64,000 nt of DNA from an uncultured Lachnospiraceae bacterium (GCA_910577645.1 CAJTOL010000012.1:22647-86646); one strand, 5' to 3'. Positions 26,261-35,093 are shown, counted from the first letter of the stretch. The notes: generated by a model from the letters alone, not told the origin. Program-made: numbers and translations.

Positions 26261-26309
26261 TAAAATGGGTAATACCGTGGCAAAAAGGAAGCCAAAAGGA
26301 GATTGCATA

Positions 26310-27101
26310 ATGATAAAAGCCATATTTTTTGATATAGACGGAACTCTCCTTTCCCACCAGTCGGGGAGTGTCCCGGCCAGTACCAGGGAGTCTATCCGTC
26401 AATTAAAGGAACAAGGAATAAAAATTTTTGCGGCTACGGGGCGTCATATGCTGCAGCTGGAAAAACTGCCGGTAAAGGGGCTGCCCTTTGACGGGTATGT
26501 CACTTTAAACGGCCAAATTTGTATGGATGCCAATAAAGCGATACTGTATGAAGCGCCTATTGAACCGGGTGATACGGAAAAGATGACGGAAATCTTTAAA
26601 CAGATGGCGCTGCCGGTAATGGTGATAGAGCAAAACCGCATGTACATTAATTTTGTCGACTCTATGGTGGAGGAGGCACAAAAAGCGATTTCAACGCCTG
26701 TTCCGGAGATCGGCGTTTATACAGGGGAAAAGGTATATCAATATATTGTATACGGGAAGGAAGAGAGAGTACAGTCCCTGGCTGCCCGGCTTTCTGATTG
26801 TAAAATGACGAAATGGAATCCCTACGGATTTGATATTATTCCGAAGCAGGGGGGAAAGGTGGCAGGCATCCGTCAGATCCTGAAATATTTTGGAATAGGA
26901 GAGGACGAGATAATGGCGTTTGGAGATGGGGGAAATGATACGGATATGCTGCGCTTTGCTGCCATAGGAGTAGCAATGGGAAATGCAGACGAGGCGGTTA
27001 AGCAGCAGGCAGATTATGTGACTTCTCACATAGATCAGGATGGAATCTGGCAAGCGCTGAAACATTACGGAATAGTATACAAAAACTTTTTTCTCTCCTG
27101 A
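26310..27101 (+). CDS. Cof-type HAD hydrolase 1
   Basis: A 263-residue haloacid-dehalogenase phosphatase. Motif I FFDIDGTLLS gives the catalytic Asp pair near residue 8; motif II is in IFAATGRH; motif IV is MAFGDGGNDTDML; the cap between them is of the Cof C2 type. Such enzymes remove phosphate from sugar phosphates or cofactors. AAAGGAG lies nine bases before the ATG at 26310. It is likely read from the MATE promoter. Confidence 0.88.
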   Translation: MIKAIFFDIDGTLLSHQSGSVPASTRESIRQLKEQGIKIFAATGRHMLQLEKLPVKGLPFDGYVTLNGQICMDANKAILYEAPIEPGDTEKMTEIFKQMALPVMVIEQNRMYINFVDSMVEEAQKAISTPVPEIGVYTGEKVYQYIVYGKEERVQSLAARLSDCKMTKWNPYGFDIIPKQGGKVAGIRQILKYFGIGEDEIMAFGDGGNDTDMLRFAAIGVAMGNADEAVKQQADYVTSHIDQDGIWQALKHYGIVYKNFFLS

Positions 27102-27163
27102 GTCATATGATGTAGGGAGAATACATTCACGGAATGTTTTACTCCTGAAAGGAAGGTTTTTAT

Positions 27164-27847
27164 ATGATATTAAAAGATATATGGCTGGATGTAAAAGCGG
27201 TGCAGGCCAGAGACCCGGCTGCCAGAAGCGCTTTGGAGGTGCTGCTGCTGTACCAGGGCGTTCATGCGCTGATTTGGCACCGCTTTGCACACTGGTTTTA
27301 TAAGCATCACATGCTTTTTATTGCCCGTCTTCTGTCTCAGCTGGCCAGATTTTTTACATTGATTGAGATTCATCCCGGCGCAGAACTGGGCAGGGGGATT
27401 TTAATCGATCACGGTACCGGCGTGGTAATCGGTGAAACTGCTGTGGTAGGCGACAACTGTACGATTTATCAGGGCGTTACTCTGGGAGGCGTAGGTTTAA
27501 ATAAAGGAAAGCGCCACCCGACCCTGGGAAACAATGTTACAGTAGGAGCAGGAGCCAAAATTCTGGGGGCATTTGAAGTGGGGGACAACTGCAACATTGC
27601 CGCCAATGCCGTGCTGTTAAAGCCCCTGGAGAGCAATGTTACTGCGGTAGGAATCCCGGCGCGTCCGGTAAAAAAAGACGGTATTCCTCTGCCCAAAGAG
27701 GAGCGATACGCGTCTGCACGGAGCTTGGGTGATAACACCAGAAAAATAGCAGAAATGGAAGAGCGGATCCGGGAACTGGAGGCCTTGGTAGAAAAGCTTG
27801 CCAAAGAACAGAAACAGGAACAACCAATTACAGAGAATGCTGATTAA
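27164..27847 (+). CDS. cysE: Serine O-acetyltransferase
   Basis: A 227-residue enzyme that makes O-acetylserine for cysteine synthesis. After an alpha-helical N-terminal domain (HRFAHWFYKHH) there are left-handed beta-helix hexapeptide repeats with IEIHPGAELGRGILIDHGTG, the active-site His region, and GVTLGGVGLNKGKRHPTLGN. The C-terminus is a charged coiled-coil tail ending in Gln/Glu repeats. GAAAGGAAGG precedes the ATG. The gene overlaps the end of the convergent MATE gene by 20 bases. No T-box or other riboswitch was seen in the 62-base upstream gap. Confidence 0.93.
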   Translation: MILKDIWLDVKAVQARDPAARSALEVLLLYQGVHALIWHRFAHWFYKHHMLFIARLLSQLARFFTLIEIHPGAELGRGILIDHGTGVVIGETAVVGDNCTIYQGVTLGGVGLNKGKRHPTLGNNVTVGAGAKILGAFEVGDNCNIAANAVLLKPLESNVTAVGIPARPVKKDGIPLPKEERYASARSLGDNTRKIAEMEERIRELEALVEKLAKEQKQEQPITENAD

Positions 27848-29159
27848 GAAAAACCAAAGACAGAATCATTGTAATTAGTTCTGCTATGGGTACGGCAAGC
27901 CATACGCCCGTTACCCCTAAAAGATTTGGCAATATAAGCAGCAGCACTGTAATCAAGCCGAAAGTCCGCAGGAATGATAAGATTGCTGAAATCTTTCCAT
28001 TTGATAATGCGGTAAATGCGGCAGAAGTGAAAATATTCAGTCCGCAGAACAGAAAGCTAAAGGAGAAAATCAAAAATCCATTTCTTGTGATTTCATAAAC
28101 AGGAGTCCCCTTTTCTGAAAAAGCACAAACGAATGACGGACTAAAAATAAATGCTATTGCGAAAACAGTGATGGAAATAAAGATAATAAACCGTATACAA
28201 ATGGAAAATATATTCTTTAGCTGTTTTTCATCCTGTTTTCCATAATTATAGCTGATGACAGGGGCTGCTCCCATAGAAAACCCTATGAAAAGGGAGCTTA
28301 ATAAAAACTGAGTATAAATAATGATCGTGATTGCTGCAACTCCATTTTCGCCAAGGAGTTTCATCATAATCCGGTTAAAAAGATAAGTTGTAACCGCCGC
28401 TGCCGACTGGCTTACCATTTCTGAAAAACCATTTGCACAGCTTTCTGCCAATAGGGAAATATTCATGACTGGCTTTCTGAAATACAGAGTGCTTTTTCTT
28501 GTGGAAAAGAATAATAAGCCTGTCACTGCCGGTATCATATAACCGATACCCGTACCAAGAGCCGCCCCCTTTATTCCCATTTCCAACGGCCCCATAAAGA
28601 TGTAGTCCAGCAAAATATTTGCAGTTCCCGCGCTTACCCCAAGAACCATACCGATTCCGGGGCGTCCCGCCGTTACGATTAGATTTTGAAAAAGCACCTG
28701 CAGTATATTTGCAGGCGTAAATAGCAGCAGGATAAAAAGATACTCTTTACAGTACGGAAAAAGAATATTGCCGGCCCCAAGCCGCCAGACAATTTGGTCA
28801 ATAAACACGGTTCCGAAAATTACAATTAACACGCCGGACAGAACTCCGAAACCAATAATCAGCGTAAAATCCTGTGCCGCCCTGGTATGTTCCCCAGCCC
28901 CCATTTTGCGGGCTATAATGGCGCTTCCTCCGGTTGCAAGCATGGTTCCGAGGCCTACTATCAGATTGATAATAGGGCAGACAATATTCAATGCCGAAAG
29001 TGCATTGGTATCTGCAAAGCGCGCGACAAAAACAGTGTCAACAACTGTATATAAGCCCATAAATATCATCATAAAAATCGTCGGAAATGCAAATTTCAGC
29101 AATGATTTTATGGTAAAGTTTTGCGACAAAGGATTTTCAGCCTGCTGCATGTCATTCAT
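27828..29159 (-). CDS. MATE-family efflux transporter 3
   Basis: A 443-residue transporter of the MepA-like branch (FPTIFMMIFMGLYTVVDTVF; GLGTMLATGGSAIIARKMGA) with twelve predicted spans. The ATG at 29159 has GGAGG upstream and overlaps the stop codon of the AraC-type gene by 8 bases, so the regulator and pump are translationally coupled. Longer in-frame starts up to 29390 would lie wholly inside the AraC gene. MepA-like pumps export cationic drugs and dyes; the real substrate here is unknown. Confidence 0.88.
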   Translation of the reverse strand: MNDMQQAENPLSQNFTIKSLLKFAFPTIFMMIFMGLYTVVDTVFVARFADTNALSALNIVCPIINLIVGLGTMLATGGSAIIARKMGAGEHTRAAQDFTLIIGFGVLSGVLIVIFGTVFIDQIVWRLGAGNILFPYCKEYLFILLLFTPANILQVLFQNLIVTAGRPGIGMVLGVSAGTANILLDYIFMGPLEMGIKGAALGTGIGYMIPAVTGLLFFSTRKSTLYFRKPVMNISLLAESCANGFSEMVSQSAAAVTTYLFNRIMMKLLGENGVAAITIIIYTQFLLSSLFIGFSMGAAPVISYNYGKQDEKQLKNIFSICIRFIIFISITVFAIAFIFSPSFVCAFSEKGTPVYEITRNGFLIFSFSFLFCGLNIFTSAAFTALSNGKISAILSFLRTFGLITVLLLILPNLLGVTGVWLAVPIAELITMILSLVFLNQHSL

Positions 29160-30045
29160 GTTTTCTGTCCTCCGATTTTTCTTTCTGTAATACATGATTA
29201 CAGGGGCGGTCCAGTGGTTTCTGCAGTATAAACCGCTGGGTCGGATAGCCAAATTCAACCAGCAATTCTGCTTCAGAAAAGCCAAGACTTCCCCACATTT
29301 TCCGATAGCCGGTATCTGCTTTATCCCCTTCCCTGAAAGTGGTGACGCTAATCTGCGGGGAGCTTGCAAGCTCATACAATGCAAGTTCACAAAATGCTTT
29401 CCCGATCTCTATTTTTGGATACTGTGGGTGTACTCCAAAAAAGTCAATGCTTCCCTCTGTTTCGTTAAATGCCATAATCCCGATTGCCGTATCTGTGCTT
29501 TTTAAAATCAATGCCTGTTTATTTCCGATATACTCCTGCAATTGTTTCCGGTATTGCTGTTCATCTAAATGGGGAAAACCGTCAATAATAAGATGAACTA
29601 GTTCTATCCATTTTGGTATGTCCTCTTTTTCTGCAAAGACGATCTTATTCTTCCAGTTTTTTTCCTCTAAACCTGCCGGATTTTCGTTTAAAATATATCT
29701 TAGCTGTAATGGATAAAATTCTTCCTCCTTCCTGTATTGGTTTGGAGATTTTTTATACATGATTTTGAAAATATCCGTAAAAGACTGTTGGCTCTCATAT
29801 CCGGCAGAAAGCGCAATATCAAGGATTGGCCTGCCAGAAAGAACAAGCAGCTTTGCAGCTTCTGTCAGCCGGCGGCGCTGTATGTAAGTCTGGATTGTCA
29901 ATCCTGCCGTATCTGAAAACATTCGGTGTAAATGATATTTTGAATAGTGTACAGCTTTTGCAACGGTTTCCAAATCCAGCTTTTCGTGCAGATGACTTTC
30001 AATATAGTCAATTGCTGCCATTATCTTTTTGATATTTGCCGACAT
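29152..30045 (-). CDS. AraC-family regulator fused to a GNAT-like acetyltransferase domain
   Basis: A 297-residue protein. Residues 1 to about 105 are a two-HTH AraC DNA-binding domain (KLDLETVAKAVHYSKYHLHR; PILDIALSAGYESQQSFTDI; KSPNQYR). From about residue 130 the protein resembles a GNAT acetyltransferase (ALILKSTDTAIGIMAFNETE, IDFFGVHPQYPKIEIGKAFC, YRKMWGSLGF). The domain order AraC then GNAT suggests a sensor that binds or modifies a small molecule. It is coupled to the MATE pump gene and probably controls it. Confidence 0.82.
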   Translation of the reverse strand: MSANIKKIMAAIDYIESHLHEKLDLETVAKAVHYSKYHLHRMFSDTAGLTIQTYIQRRRLTEAAKLLVLSGRPILDIALSAGYESQQSFTDIFKIMYKKSPNQYRKEEEFYPLQLRYILNENPAGLEEKNWKNKIVFAEKEDIPKWIELVHLIIDGFPHLDEQQYRKQLQEYIGNKQALILKSTDTAIGIMAFNETEGSIDFFGVHPQYPKIEIGKAFCELALYELASSPQISVTTFREGDKADTGYRKMWGSLGFSEAELLVEFGYPTQRFILQKPLDRPCNHVLQKEKSEDRKHE

Positions 30046-30165
30046 TGCAGTCGCCCCCTTTCCTTACTATTATAGCAGAATCGTCCCTTTTGTTTTTCAT
30101 ATATCTTGCGGTTTTACCCATTTTTGGCGGGATTTGCAGCAGCGGTGAATTTTTAAAATTACTGC

Positions 30166-30194
30166 TTGACTATTAACAGAAGATGCTATATTAT
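30166..30194 (+). promoter_or_regulatory. Sigma-A promoter of the TetR operon
   Basis: TTGACT and TATTAT separated by 17 bases, with the expected start near 30201. Confidence 0.75.
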
Positions 30195-30199
30195 AACTG

Positions 30200-30223
30200 T
30201 GACTGAAAAAGTATTTTTGGTCA
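30200..30223 (+). promoter_or_regulatory. Probable TetR operator
   Basis: A 24-base inverted repeat whose outer arms are TGAC and GTCA and whose inner arms are AAAAA and TTTTT. It covers the predicted transcription start and ends 16 bases before the TetR start codon, fitting autorepression. Confidence 0.65.
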
Positions 30224-30238
30224 TAAAAGGAGAGGAAT

Positions 30239-30817
30239 ATGGCAAGAAGTTTTACAGAACGGGAAAAAGAAAATATTAAAAAAGGTTTGCAGGATGCCTG
30301 TAAGCGGAGCTGGACACAGTACGGATATAAGAAAACCAGTGTAGATGAGCTTTGCAGGGAGGCGGGCATTTCAAAAGGAGCATTTTACCTTTTCTTTGAA
30401 TCAAAGGAAGCTCTCTTTTGTGAAGTCTTATGCTCCGTCCAGGAACAGATCCGTCAAGTGGCTTCCAGGGCTATGGAAGAACAAAAGGATCGGTATGGGG
30501 CTGCAAAGGCTCTGAAGCTCATTTACCGGGAATATGATAAGAACAATTTTTTATATAACTCAAATACTACGGATTTCACGATTTTTATGAACCGGTTAAC
30601 AGAAGATCAGATTAAAAAAATTGAGGCGTCTAACAATGTGAACCAGCAGCTTTTTCTGGACCAACCTTATTTGAAGCTTAAGGTTGACGCAGATATGGCG
30701 GCATCCGTTATTTACTCTTTAATTATGAATATCAAAAATAAAGATATTTTTCCCTGCAACCATACGGAAACCTTTGATTTTATGGTTGATCATTTAATTG
30801 ACAGCTTATATGAGTAA
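30239..30817 (+). CDS. TetR-family regulator
   Basis: A 192-residue repressor. The helix-turn-helix is in TSVDELCREAGISKGAFYLF near residues 38-57; the C-terminal ligand domain is unassigned. AAAGGAGAGG precedes the ATG. It is the first gene of a run with DUF4180, a MerR-type regulator and an MFS exporter, and likely governs that cassette through the operator at 30200. Confidence 0.9.
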   Translation: MARSFTEREKENIKKGLQDACKRSWTQYGYKKTSVDELCREAGISKGAFYLFFESKEALFCEVLCSVQEQIRQVASRAMEEQKDRYGAAKALKLIYREYDKNNFLYNSNTTDFTIFMNRLTEDQIKKIEASNNVNQQLFLDQPYLKLKVDADMAASVIYSLIMNIKNKDIFPCNHTETFDFMVDHLIDSLYE

Positions 30818-30830
30818 CAGGAGGAAGAAA

Positions 30831-31193
30831 ATGAAAACAGAAGTTGTGAGAAAAAATAATATAGAGATTGCAGTAGTAAGCAGTGACGAGCTGGTGATTA
30901 CAGATGTCCAGTCCGCCTTAGATTTGATTATGACAGTATCCTATGAAACAGGCTGTACCAATATTGCCATAAATAAAGAAGCCATTATAGATGATTTCTT
31001 TGTTTTGAGCACCTGTCTGGCAGGAGAAATATTACAAAAATTCATTAATTATGGCATCAGGCTTGGGATATATGGGGATTTCTCAGGCTACACCAGCAAG
31101 CCTCTGAAAGACTTTATGTATGAATGTAACAGAGGAAAAGACATTTATTTTCAGCCTGGCGTTTCCATGGCAGTTGATAAGCTTATCGGCTAA
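30831..31193 (+). CDS. DUF4180 family protein
   Basis: A 120-residue protein of the uncharacterised DUF4180 group (ISSDEL-like VSSDELVITDVQSALDLIM, then INKEAIIDDFFVLSTCLAGE and IRLGIYGDFSGYTSKPLKDF). The pattern of a short sheet-helix protein with IYGDFS resembles STAS/DUF4325-like folds. The ATG at 30831 has AGGAGG upstream. It lies 13 bases after the TetR gene and is co-transcribed with it. Confidence 0.85.
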   Translation: MKTEVVRKNNIEIAVVSSDELVITDVQSALDLIMTVSYETGCTNIAINKEAIIDDFFVLSTCLAGEILQKFINYGIRLGIYGDFSGYTSKPLKDFMYECNRGKDIYFQPGVSMAVDKLIG

Positions 31194-31235
31194 TTTCAGA
31201 TAACTGAAATATAAAGATTGTAAAGGGAAAAAGAT

Positions 31236-31847
31236 ATGGAGTATTTGACTGCCGCAGAAATTTCAAAAATATGGAATATATCAAGCCGTATGGTTGCCTA
31301 TTACTGTGAGACAGGACGGATTGAGGGGGCTATAAAAAAGGGAAAGACCTGGTTTATTCCCTCTCATGCAGGGAAGCCTGCCGACAGGCGGTATTCAAGG
31401 AAAAAGGTAAGGCCTGCGGCAGACAATATAATGCAGACAGAGCCTATAACAGAAATTGAAAAGACAGGTACAGATGCGATTTATCACACAAGAGATGTAT
31501 TCCATCATCTTGGATTTACCAGAGAAACCTTGAGATATTATGAAGAAATCGGCCTGATTAGTCCAAAAAGAGAAAAATACAGCCAATACAGAGAGTTCGA
31601 TTTTTACGATATGTCCCGCCTTATGACAATTGATTTTTATAGAAAAAGAGGTTTTACGCCTGTTCAGATTAAAAATCTGTTAGAGGCAGACAGCCGGCAA
31701 ACGTATGAAGAAATATTATGGGAACAGCGGGATGCGCTGAAAAAAGAAATTGAACATTTGCAGGAAATGTTACGGCGATTTGAAAAGGCAAGCGCTTATA
31801 TACTGATAAATGCAGGGGGCGGTTTCCATGAAAGAGAAAAAAGCTAA
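31236..31847 (+). CDS. Dual-HTH MerR-family regulator
   Basis: A 203-residue protein with two DNA-binding modules. The first (1-50) is an excisionase-like winged helix, YLTAAEISKIWNISSRMVAY then KKGKTWFIP. The second (about 83-195) is a full MerR domain, YHTRDVFHHLGFTRETLRYY with a C-terminal dimerisation coiled coil. The fusion is unusual because MerR proteins normally have one. Its end overlaps the start of the MFS gene by 20 bases, so it is coupled to the exporter. AAAGGGAAAAAG precedes the ATG. Confidence 0.85.
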   Translation: MEYLTAAEISKIWNISSRMVAYYCETGRIEGAIKKGKTWFIPSHAGKPADRRYSRKKVRPAADNIMQTEPITEIEKTGTDAIYHTRDVFHHLGFTRETLRYYEEIGLISPKREKYSQYREFDFYDMSRLMTIDFYRKRGFTPVQIKNLLEADSRQTYEEILWEQRDALKKEIEHLQEMLRRFEKASAYILINAGGGFHEREKS

Positions 31848-33081
31848 GTACGGGAAAGATTTTTTGCTTATGGTAATTGGGCAAATTGTATCGCTGTTTG
31901 GCAATGCCATTTTGCGTTTTGCCCTGCCTCTCTATTTGCTGAGGGAAACGGGCTCATCCGCTTTATTTGGCATTGTGACCGCTTTCTCACTGCTTCCGAT
32001 GATAGTACTGTCGCTTTTGGGCGGTGTTTTGGCTGACCGGGTAAACAAGCGGAATATCATGGTTGGATTGGATTTTTTCACGGCAGTGGTGATTGCGGGA
32101 TTTTATATCCTTAAAGGCGTTGTGCCGGCGGTTCCTTTGTTCACGGTCACCCTAATGCTGCTTTACGGGATTTCGGGTATATATCAGCCTGCCGTTCAAG
32201 CAAGCATACCTGCGCTGCTCCCTAAAGAACGGATTCTTGGGGCAAGCGCTATTGTAAACCAGATTGGATCTCTGGCAAATTTTATCGGGCCGATTATTGG
32301 CGGTATGCTCTATGGCGTATGGGGGATAAAAAGCATATTGCAGGTGAGCATTATGTGCTTTCTTTTATCTGCTGTTATGGAACTGTTTATCGTCATTCCC
32401 TTCCACAAACAGGCAGGAAACAATAAGCTGGGAGAGACTGTAAAAAAAGATTTAAGGGAAAGTCTTCATTTTTTGAAATCAGAAAAGCCGGTTTTTCTCA
32501 AGGTGTGTATCGTGATTGCAGGGCTGAATTTATTCTTGTCCTCAATGATAACAATTGGGGTTCCTGTGATAATTGTTGACACTCTGTCATTGACAGACCA
32601 AATGTTGGGTATCACCCAGGGGCTGCTGGCCATTGGCGGCATTGCCGGCGGTTTGCTGACCGCTTTGTTTGAGAAAAAATTAAAACCAGGTAAGGCGGCT
32701 GTATTTCTACATTTGTGCGGGGGCTTCACCTGTATTATGGGACTGGGAATGTTACCGGAAGGCGTTCCTTTCGTTCAATACGTGGTGCTGTCCTCCATGG
32801 GAATGGCAGTGATGATAGCTTCCGCTATGTTCAGCATCCAGATGCTGGTTGTTGTACAGACACAGACGCCCTCACATCTGGTAGGCAAGGTGATAGCCTG
32901 CATTATGACTCTAATTATGTGTTCACAGCCGGTGGGGCAGTTTATATACGGGATTCTTTTTGAAGTGTTAAGCCAGTATATAGCAGCAGTGATACTTGGC
33001 ACGGGCATTATTTCATTATTGATTGCCATGTACTCTAAAAGGATACTCAGAGAGCTAGGAGAAAACGAAAGTGTTGGGTAA
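31828..33081 (+). CDS. MFS transporter
   Basis: A 417-residue major facilitator with twelve predicted spans. The loop LADRVNKRNIM between spans 2 and 3 and SALFGIVTAFSLLPMIVLSL fit the MFS_3 (DHA3-like) exporter group. The ATG at 31828 lies inside the MerR gene, after GGGGGCGG. Together with the regulators upstream it forms a probable efflux cassette. The substrate is unknown. Confidence 0.88.
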   Translation: MKEKKAKYGKDFLLMVIGQIVSLFGNAILRFALPLYLLRETGSSALFGIVTAFSLLPMIVLSLLGGVLADRVNKRNIMVGLDFFTAVVIAGFYILKGVVPAVPLFTVTLMLLYGISGIYQPAVQASIPALLPKERILGASAIVNQIGSLANFIGPIIGGMLYGVWGIKSILQVSIMCFLLSAVMELFIVIPFHKQAGNNKLGETVKKDLRESLHFLKSEKPVFLKVCIVIAGLNLFLSSMITIGVPVIIVDTLSLTDQMLGITQGLLAIGGIAGGLLTALFEKKLKPGKAAVFLHLCGGFTCIMGLGMLPEGVPFVQYVVLSSMGMAVMIASAMFSIQMLVVVQTQTPSHLVGKVIACIMTLIMCSQPVGQFIYGILFEVLSQYIAAVILGTGIISLLIAMYSKRILRELGENESVG

Positions 33082-33084
33082 AAC

Positions 33085-33453
33085 TTATAACAGTTTTTTC
33101 AGGTTCTCTGCTTCTTCTGGAGACAATTTTTTTCCTCCTGTAAAGGCTGTTACAAAATTACTAATGGAACCATCAAAAGAGTCCTTCACCATTTTTTTTG
33201 TCCAATTTTGAATCAGCTCACTACGGGAACATTTGTAATAATACATATTATATTTACTGCTTTTATCATCTGCATCAATTAATCCGGATCTCCGCAGATT
33301 ACTTAAGTATGTTCCTAAAGTTTGCTTTTTCCAGTTCATACCTTTTTCAGTATTAAAATAATCCAGAATTTCCTTAAATGGAACAGGTGTGTCTTTTTGC
33401 CAGAAAAATTCCATTATTGCGAATTCTGTATGTGATAATCCATATTTTCCCAT
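33085..33453 (-). CDS. BlaI/MecI/CopY-family repressor
   Basis: A 122-residue winged-helix repressor: LSHTEFAIMEFFWQKDTPVP and WKKQTLGTYLSNLRRSGLI are the DNA-binding helices, and the C-terminal helices would dimerise. It lies 32 bases downstream of the M56 sensor gene, the reverse of the common blaI-blaR order. In family members the M56 partner triggers cleavage of the repressor. No beta-lactamase gene is nearby. Confidence 0.9.
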   Translation of the reverse strand: MGKYGLSHTEFAIMEFFWQKDTPVPFKEILDYFNTEKGMNWKKQTLGTYLSNLRRSGLIDADDKSSKYNMYYYKCSRSELIQNWTKKMVKDSFDGSISNFVTAFTGGKKLSPEEAENLKKLL

Positions 33454-33485
33454 ATAAGTCTATCCTTAACTAATCGTAAAAAGTT

Positions 33486-34795
33486 TTAATGAGGGCATAT
33501 ATCATAGCGAATGGTGTTAATCGTGCTTCCTTCAATGGTTATGCCACATAAGCTGCAACGTTTGCCATTTAAATAAACAACTTTACAACTATTATTATCA
33601 TATTTGAAATGTTTTGTAAAGGTACCGGATTCGTAATTATGCGGACAATAGGCTTTTGAATCCGTATTTTTTATTTCAATAATATTTCCATTAGCATCTG
33701 TCCAAAAATGCTCATAAGGCAAGGGGGTTATTTGTAATTGCAAAGTACTGTGATGAAAAATAATTTCCGGATTTTCCTCCATCACTGTCGCGGCATTATA
33801 GTTTACAGGAGGATTATATGCAAATGATGTAATACTGCCAGCTACGCATATAATGATCCCTATAAAACCAGATAAAAGCGATTTTTTAGAGCTTTCATAT
33901 TTTTTCAATTCCAAGAGTCTCCTTTCAATGACTTTTTTATCATTATTTACCAATGAAGCTACATATTTTTTTACTGTTGTCGGTTTGCTTTCTGTAGCGA
34001 TATCAATAATGAGGTTACCATACTTGGTTCGCTGCTCCAAATCATATCCTTTTGCAGTACAAAAATCGCAATATAATTCACTGACATTACATAGCTCACG
34101 ATACATAAAATGGCAAAACGGATTGTACCAGTTTAAAGCAACGGCCAGCAAGGCCATGTATTTAAAAAAAGTATCACTATTTTTAATGTGGTTTAGTTCA
34201 TGTTCTATAATGTATTGGTAGTCAATATCCTTAAAGGCTCTAAAACTTAAAGGAAGAATGATACAGGGATGAAAAATACCTATGGTACATGGTACACCAC
34301 AAAGTTCCAAATAAATCAGGCGAACCTTTCTCCTTACGCCTAATGCAGTTTTGGCATTTTGGAATATTTCTGTTTTATTTATGGAATTATCGGTCTGATT
34401 TAAACAACTCTTTTTCAGCTTTAAATATCCGTGCAGTTGATGATATATTAAAACTGCGGATATAGTACCTATAAAACATAGAATCAACCATATTAATTTA
34501 ATTTGCCAGGAAATGACTTTTTGCTGTTGAATCACCAGTATATATTTAGTTAAATCAATGTGTTCACTTTCGCTTACAAAGTATGCTTTTAAGGCAGGAA
34601 ATAGCTCGTAAAGTTTTTTAGTATGATAAATTTGAACCATGCGAAAGGAACTAAATAGAATACCATAGAGATTTTTAAAATAAGGTATCTCCAGCGTATG
34701 GAAAAGTATTTATGGGCGAAAGGATAGAAAAGAATGTATAAAATAAATACTTCCGTCCCAGACAACGTCATTATAAAGAGTAAAGATTTATTCAA
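33486..34795 (-). pseudogene. M56 (BlaR1-like) membrane metallopeptidase gene, split by a -1 frameshift
   Basis: Two overlapping frames together make one BlaR1-type sensor of about 430 residues. The first, from a TTG at 34795 with CAGGTGA upstream, encodes the N-terminal membrane part (FIMTLSGTEVFILYILFYPF, then FYLVPFAWFKF) and stops at 34589. The second continues with KKLYELFPALKAYF, holds the zinc motif EHELNH and ends at 33486. The frames meet at an A AAA AAC heptamer (34619-34613) in exactly the phase needed for -1 slippage. The gene is therefore either a frameshift mutant in a six-A run or made by recoding. The partner BlaI gene is intact. Confidence 0.75.
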
Positions 34796-34819
34796 GATAT
34801 CACCTGTGAATGAAATAGT

Positions 34820-34834
34820 ACTAAAAAACTTAGT
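34820..34834 (-). promoter_or_regulatory. Probable BlaI operator at the M56 gene
   Basis: ACTAA and TTAGT form an inverted repeat with a five-base centre just after the -10 box, like the TACA/TGTA-type dyads bound by BlaI/MecI proteins. It fits autoregulation of the operon. Confidence 0.5.
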
Positions 34835-34838
34835 ATAA

Positions 34839-34867
34839 ATTTTACGATTATTACAGTTATATGTCAA
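34839..34867 (-). promoter_or_regulatory. Sigma-A promoter of the M56-BlaI operon
   Basis: On the minus strand TTGACA (34867-34862) and TAAAAT (34844-34839) are separated by 17 bases. The -35 box overlaps the stop codon of the small peptide gene at 34864. Confidence 0.7.
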
Positions 34868-34998
34868 CTACTTAAAAGAATACCACAGGCCTTACCGGGA
34901 CCATGATATAGCAATCTTTTTAGTAAAGCTAATTGAGCTGTTTGCTCTTTGTCTATATTCCCTGTGATAATCGCGTCACTAAAATTTACTTTGACCAT
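34864..34998 (-). CDS. Orphan 44-residue peptide upstream of the M56-BlaI operon
   Basis: A short gene with an ATG at 34998 and AAAAGGAT seven to eight bases upstream. The peptide begins MVKVNFSDAIITGNIDKEQT and ends HGPGKACGILLSS, with a single Cys near the C-terminus and no clear membrane span or signal peptide. It has its own promoter (35044-35072) and reads straight into the M56 promoter. The layout, small peptide then membrane peptidase then repressor, would fit a peptide processed or sensed by the M56 protein, but no family is recognised. Confidence 0.5.
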   Translation of the reverse strand: MVKVNFSDAIITGNIDKEQTAQLALLKRLLYHGPGKACGILLSS

Positions 34999-35043
34999 TT
35001 TATTATCCTTTTATGTAATTAAAGATGGTATCTAGTGCTGCTT

Positions 35044-35072
35044 ATTATACGATTAGAGGCAAAAAGCTGCAA
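35044..35072 (-). promoter_or_regulatory. Sigma-A promoter of the 44-codon gene
   Basis: On the minus strand TTGCAG (35072-35067) and TATAAT (35049-35044) are separated by 17 bases. Confidence 0.65.
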
Positions 35073-35093
35073 CAAAAATTGTCACAGCTTTTT
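35061..35093. promoter_or_regulatory. 33-base palindrome over the -35 box
   Basis: AAAAAGCTGCAACAA and TTGTCACAGCTTTTT face each other with a three-base centre and match at 13 of 15 positions. It could be a bidirectional terminator or an operator, since it covers the -35 region of the 44-codon gene. Confidence 0.5.

Noticed and set aside
33085..34795. Beta-lactam resistance operon
   Set aside because: BlaI and M56 homologs are common general regulators in Clostridia; no beta-lactamase or penicillin-binding protein gene is adjacent and the sensor gene is split.
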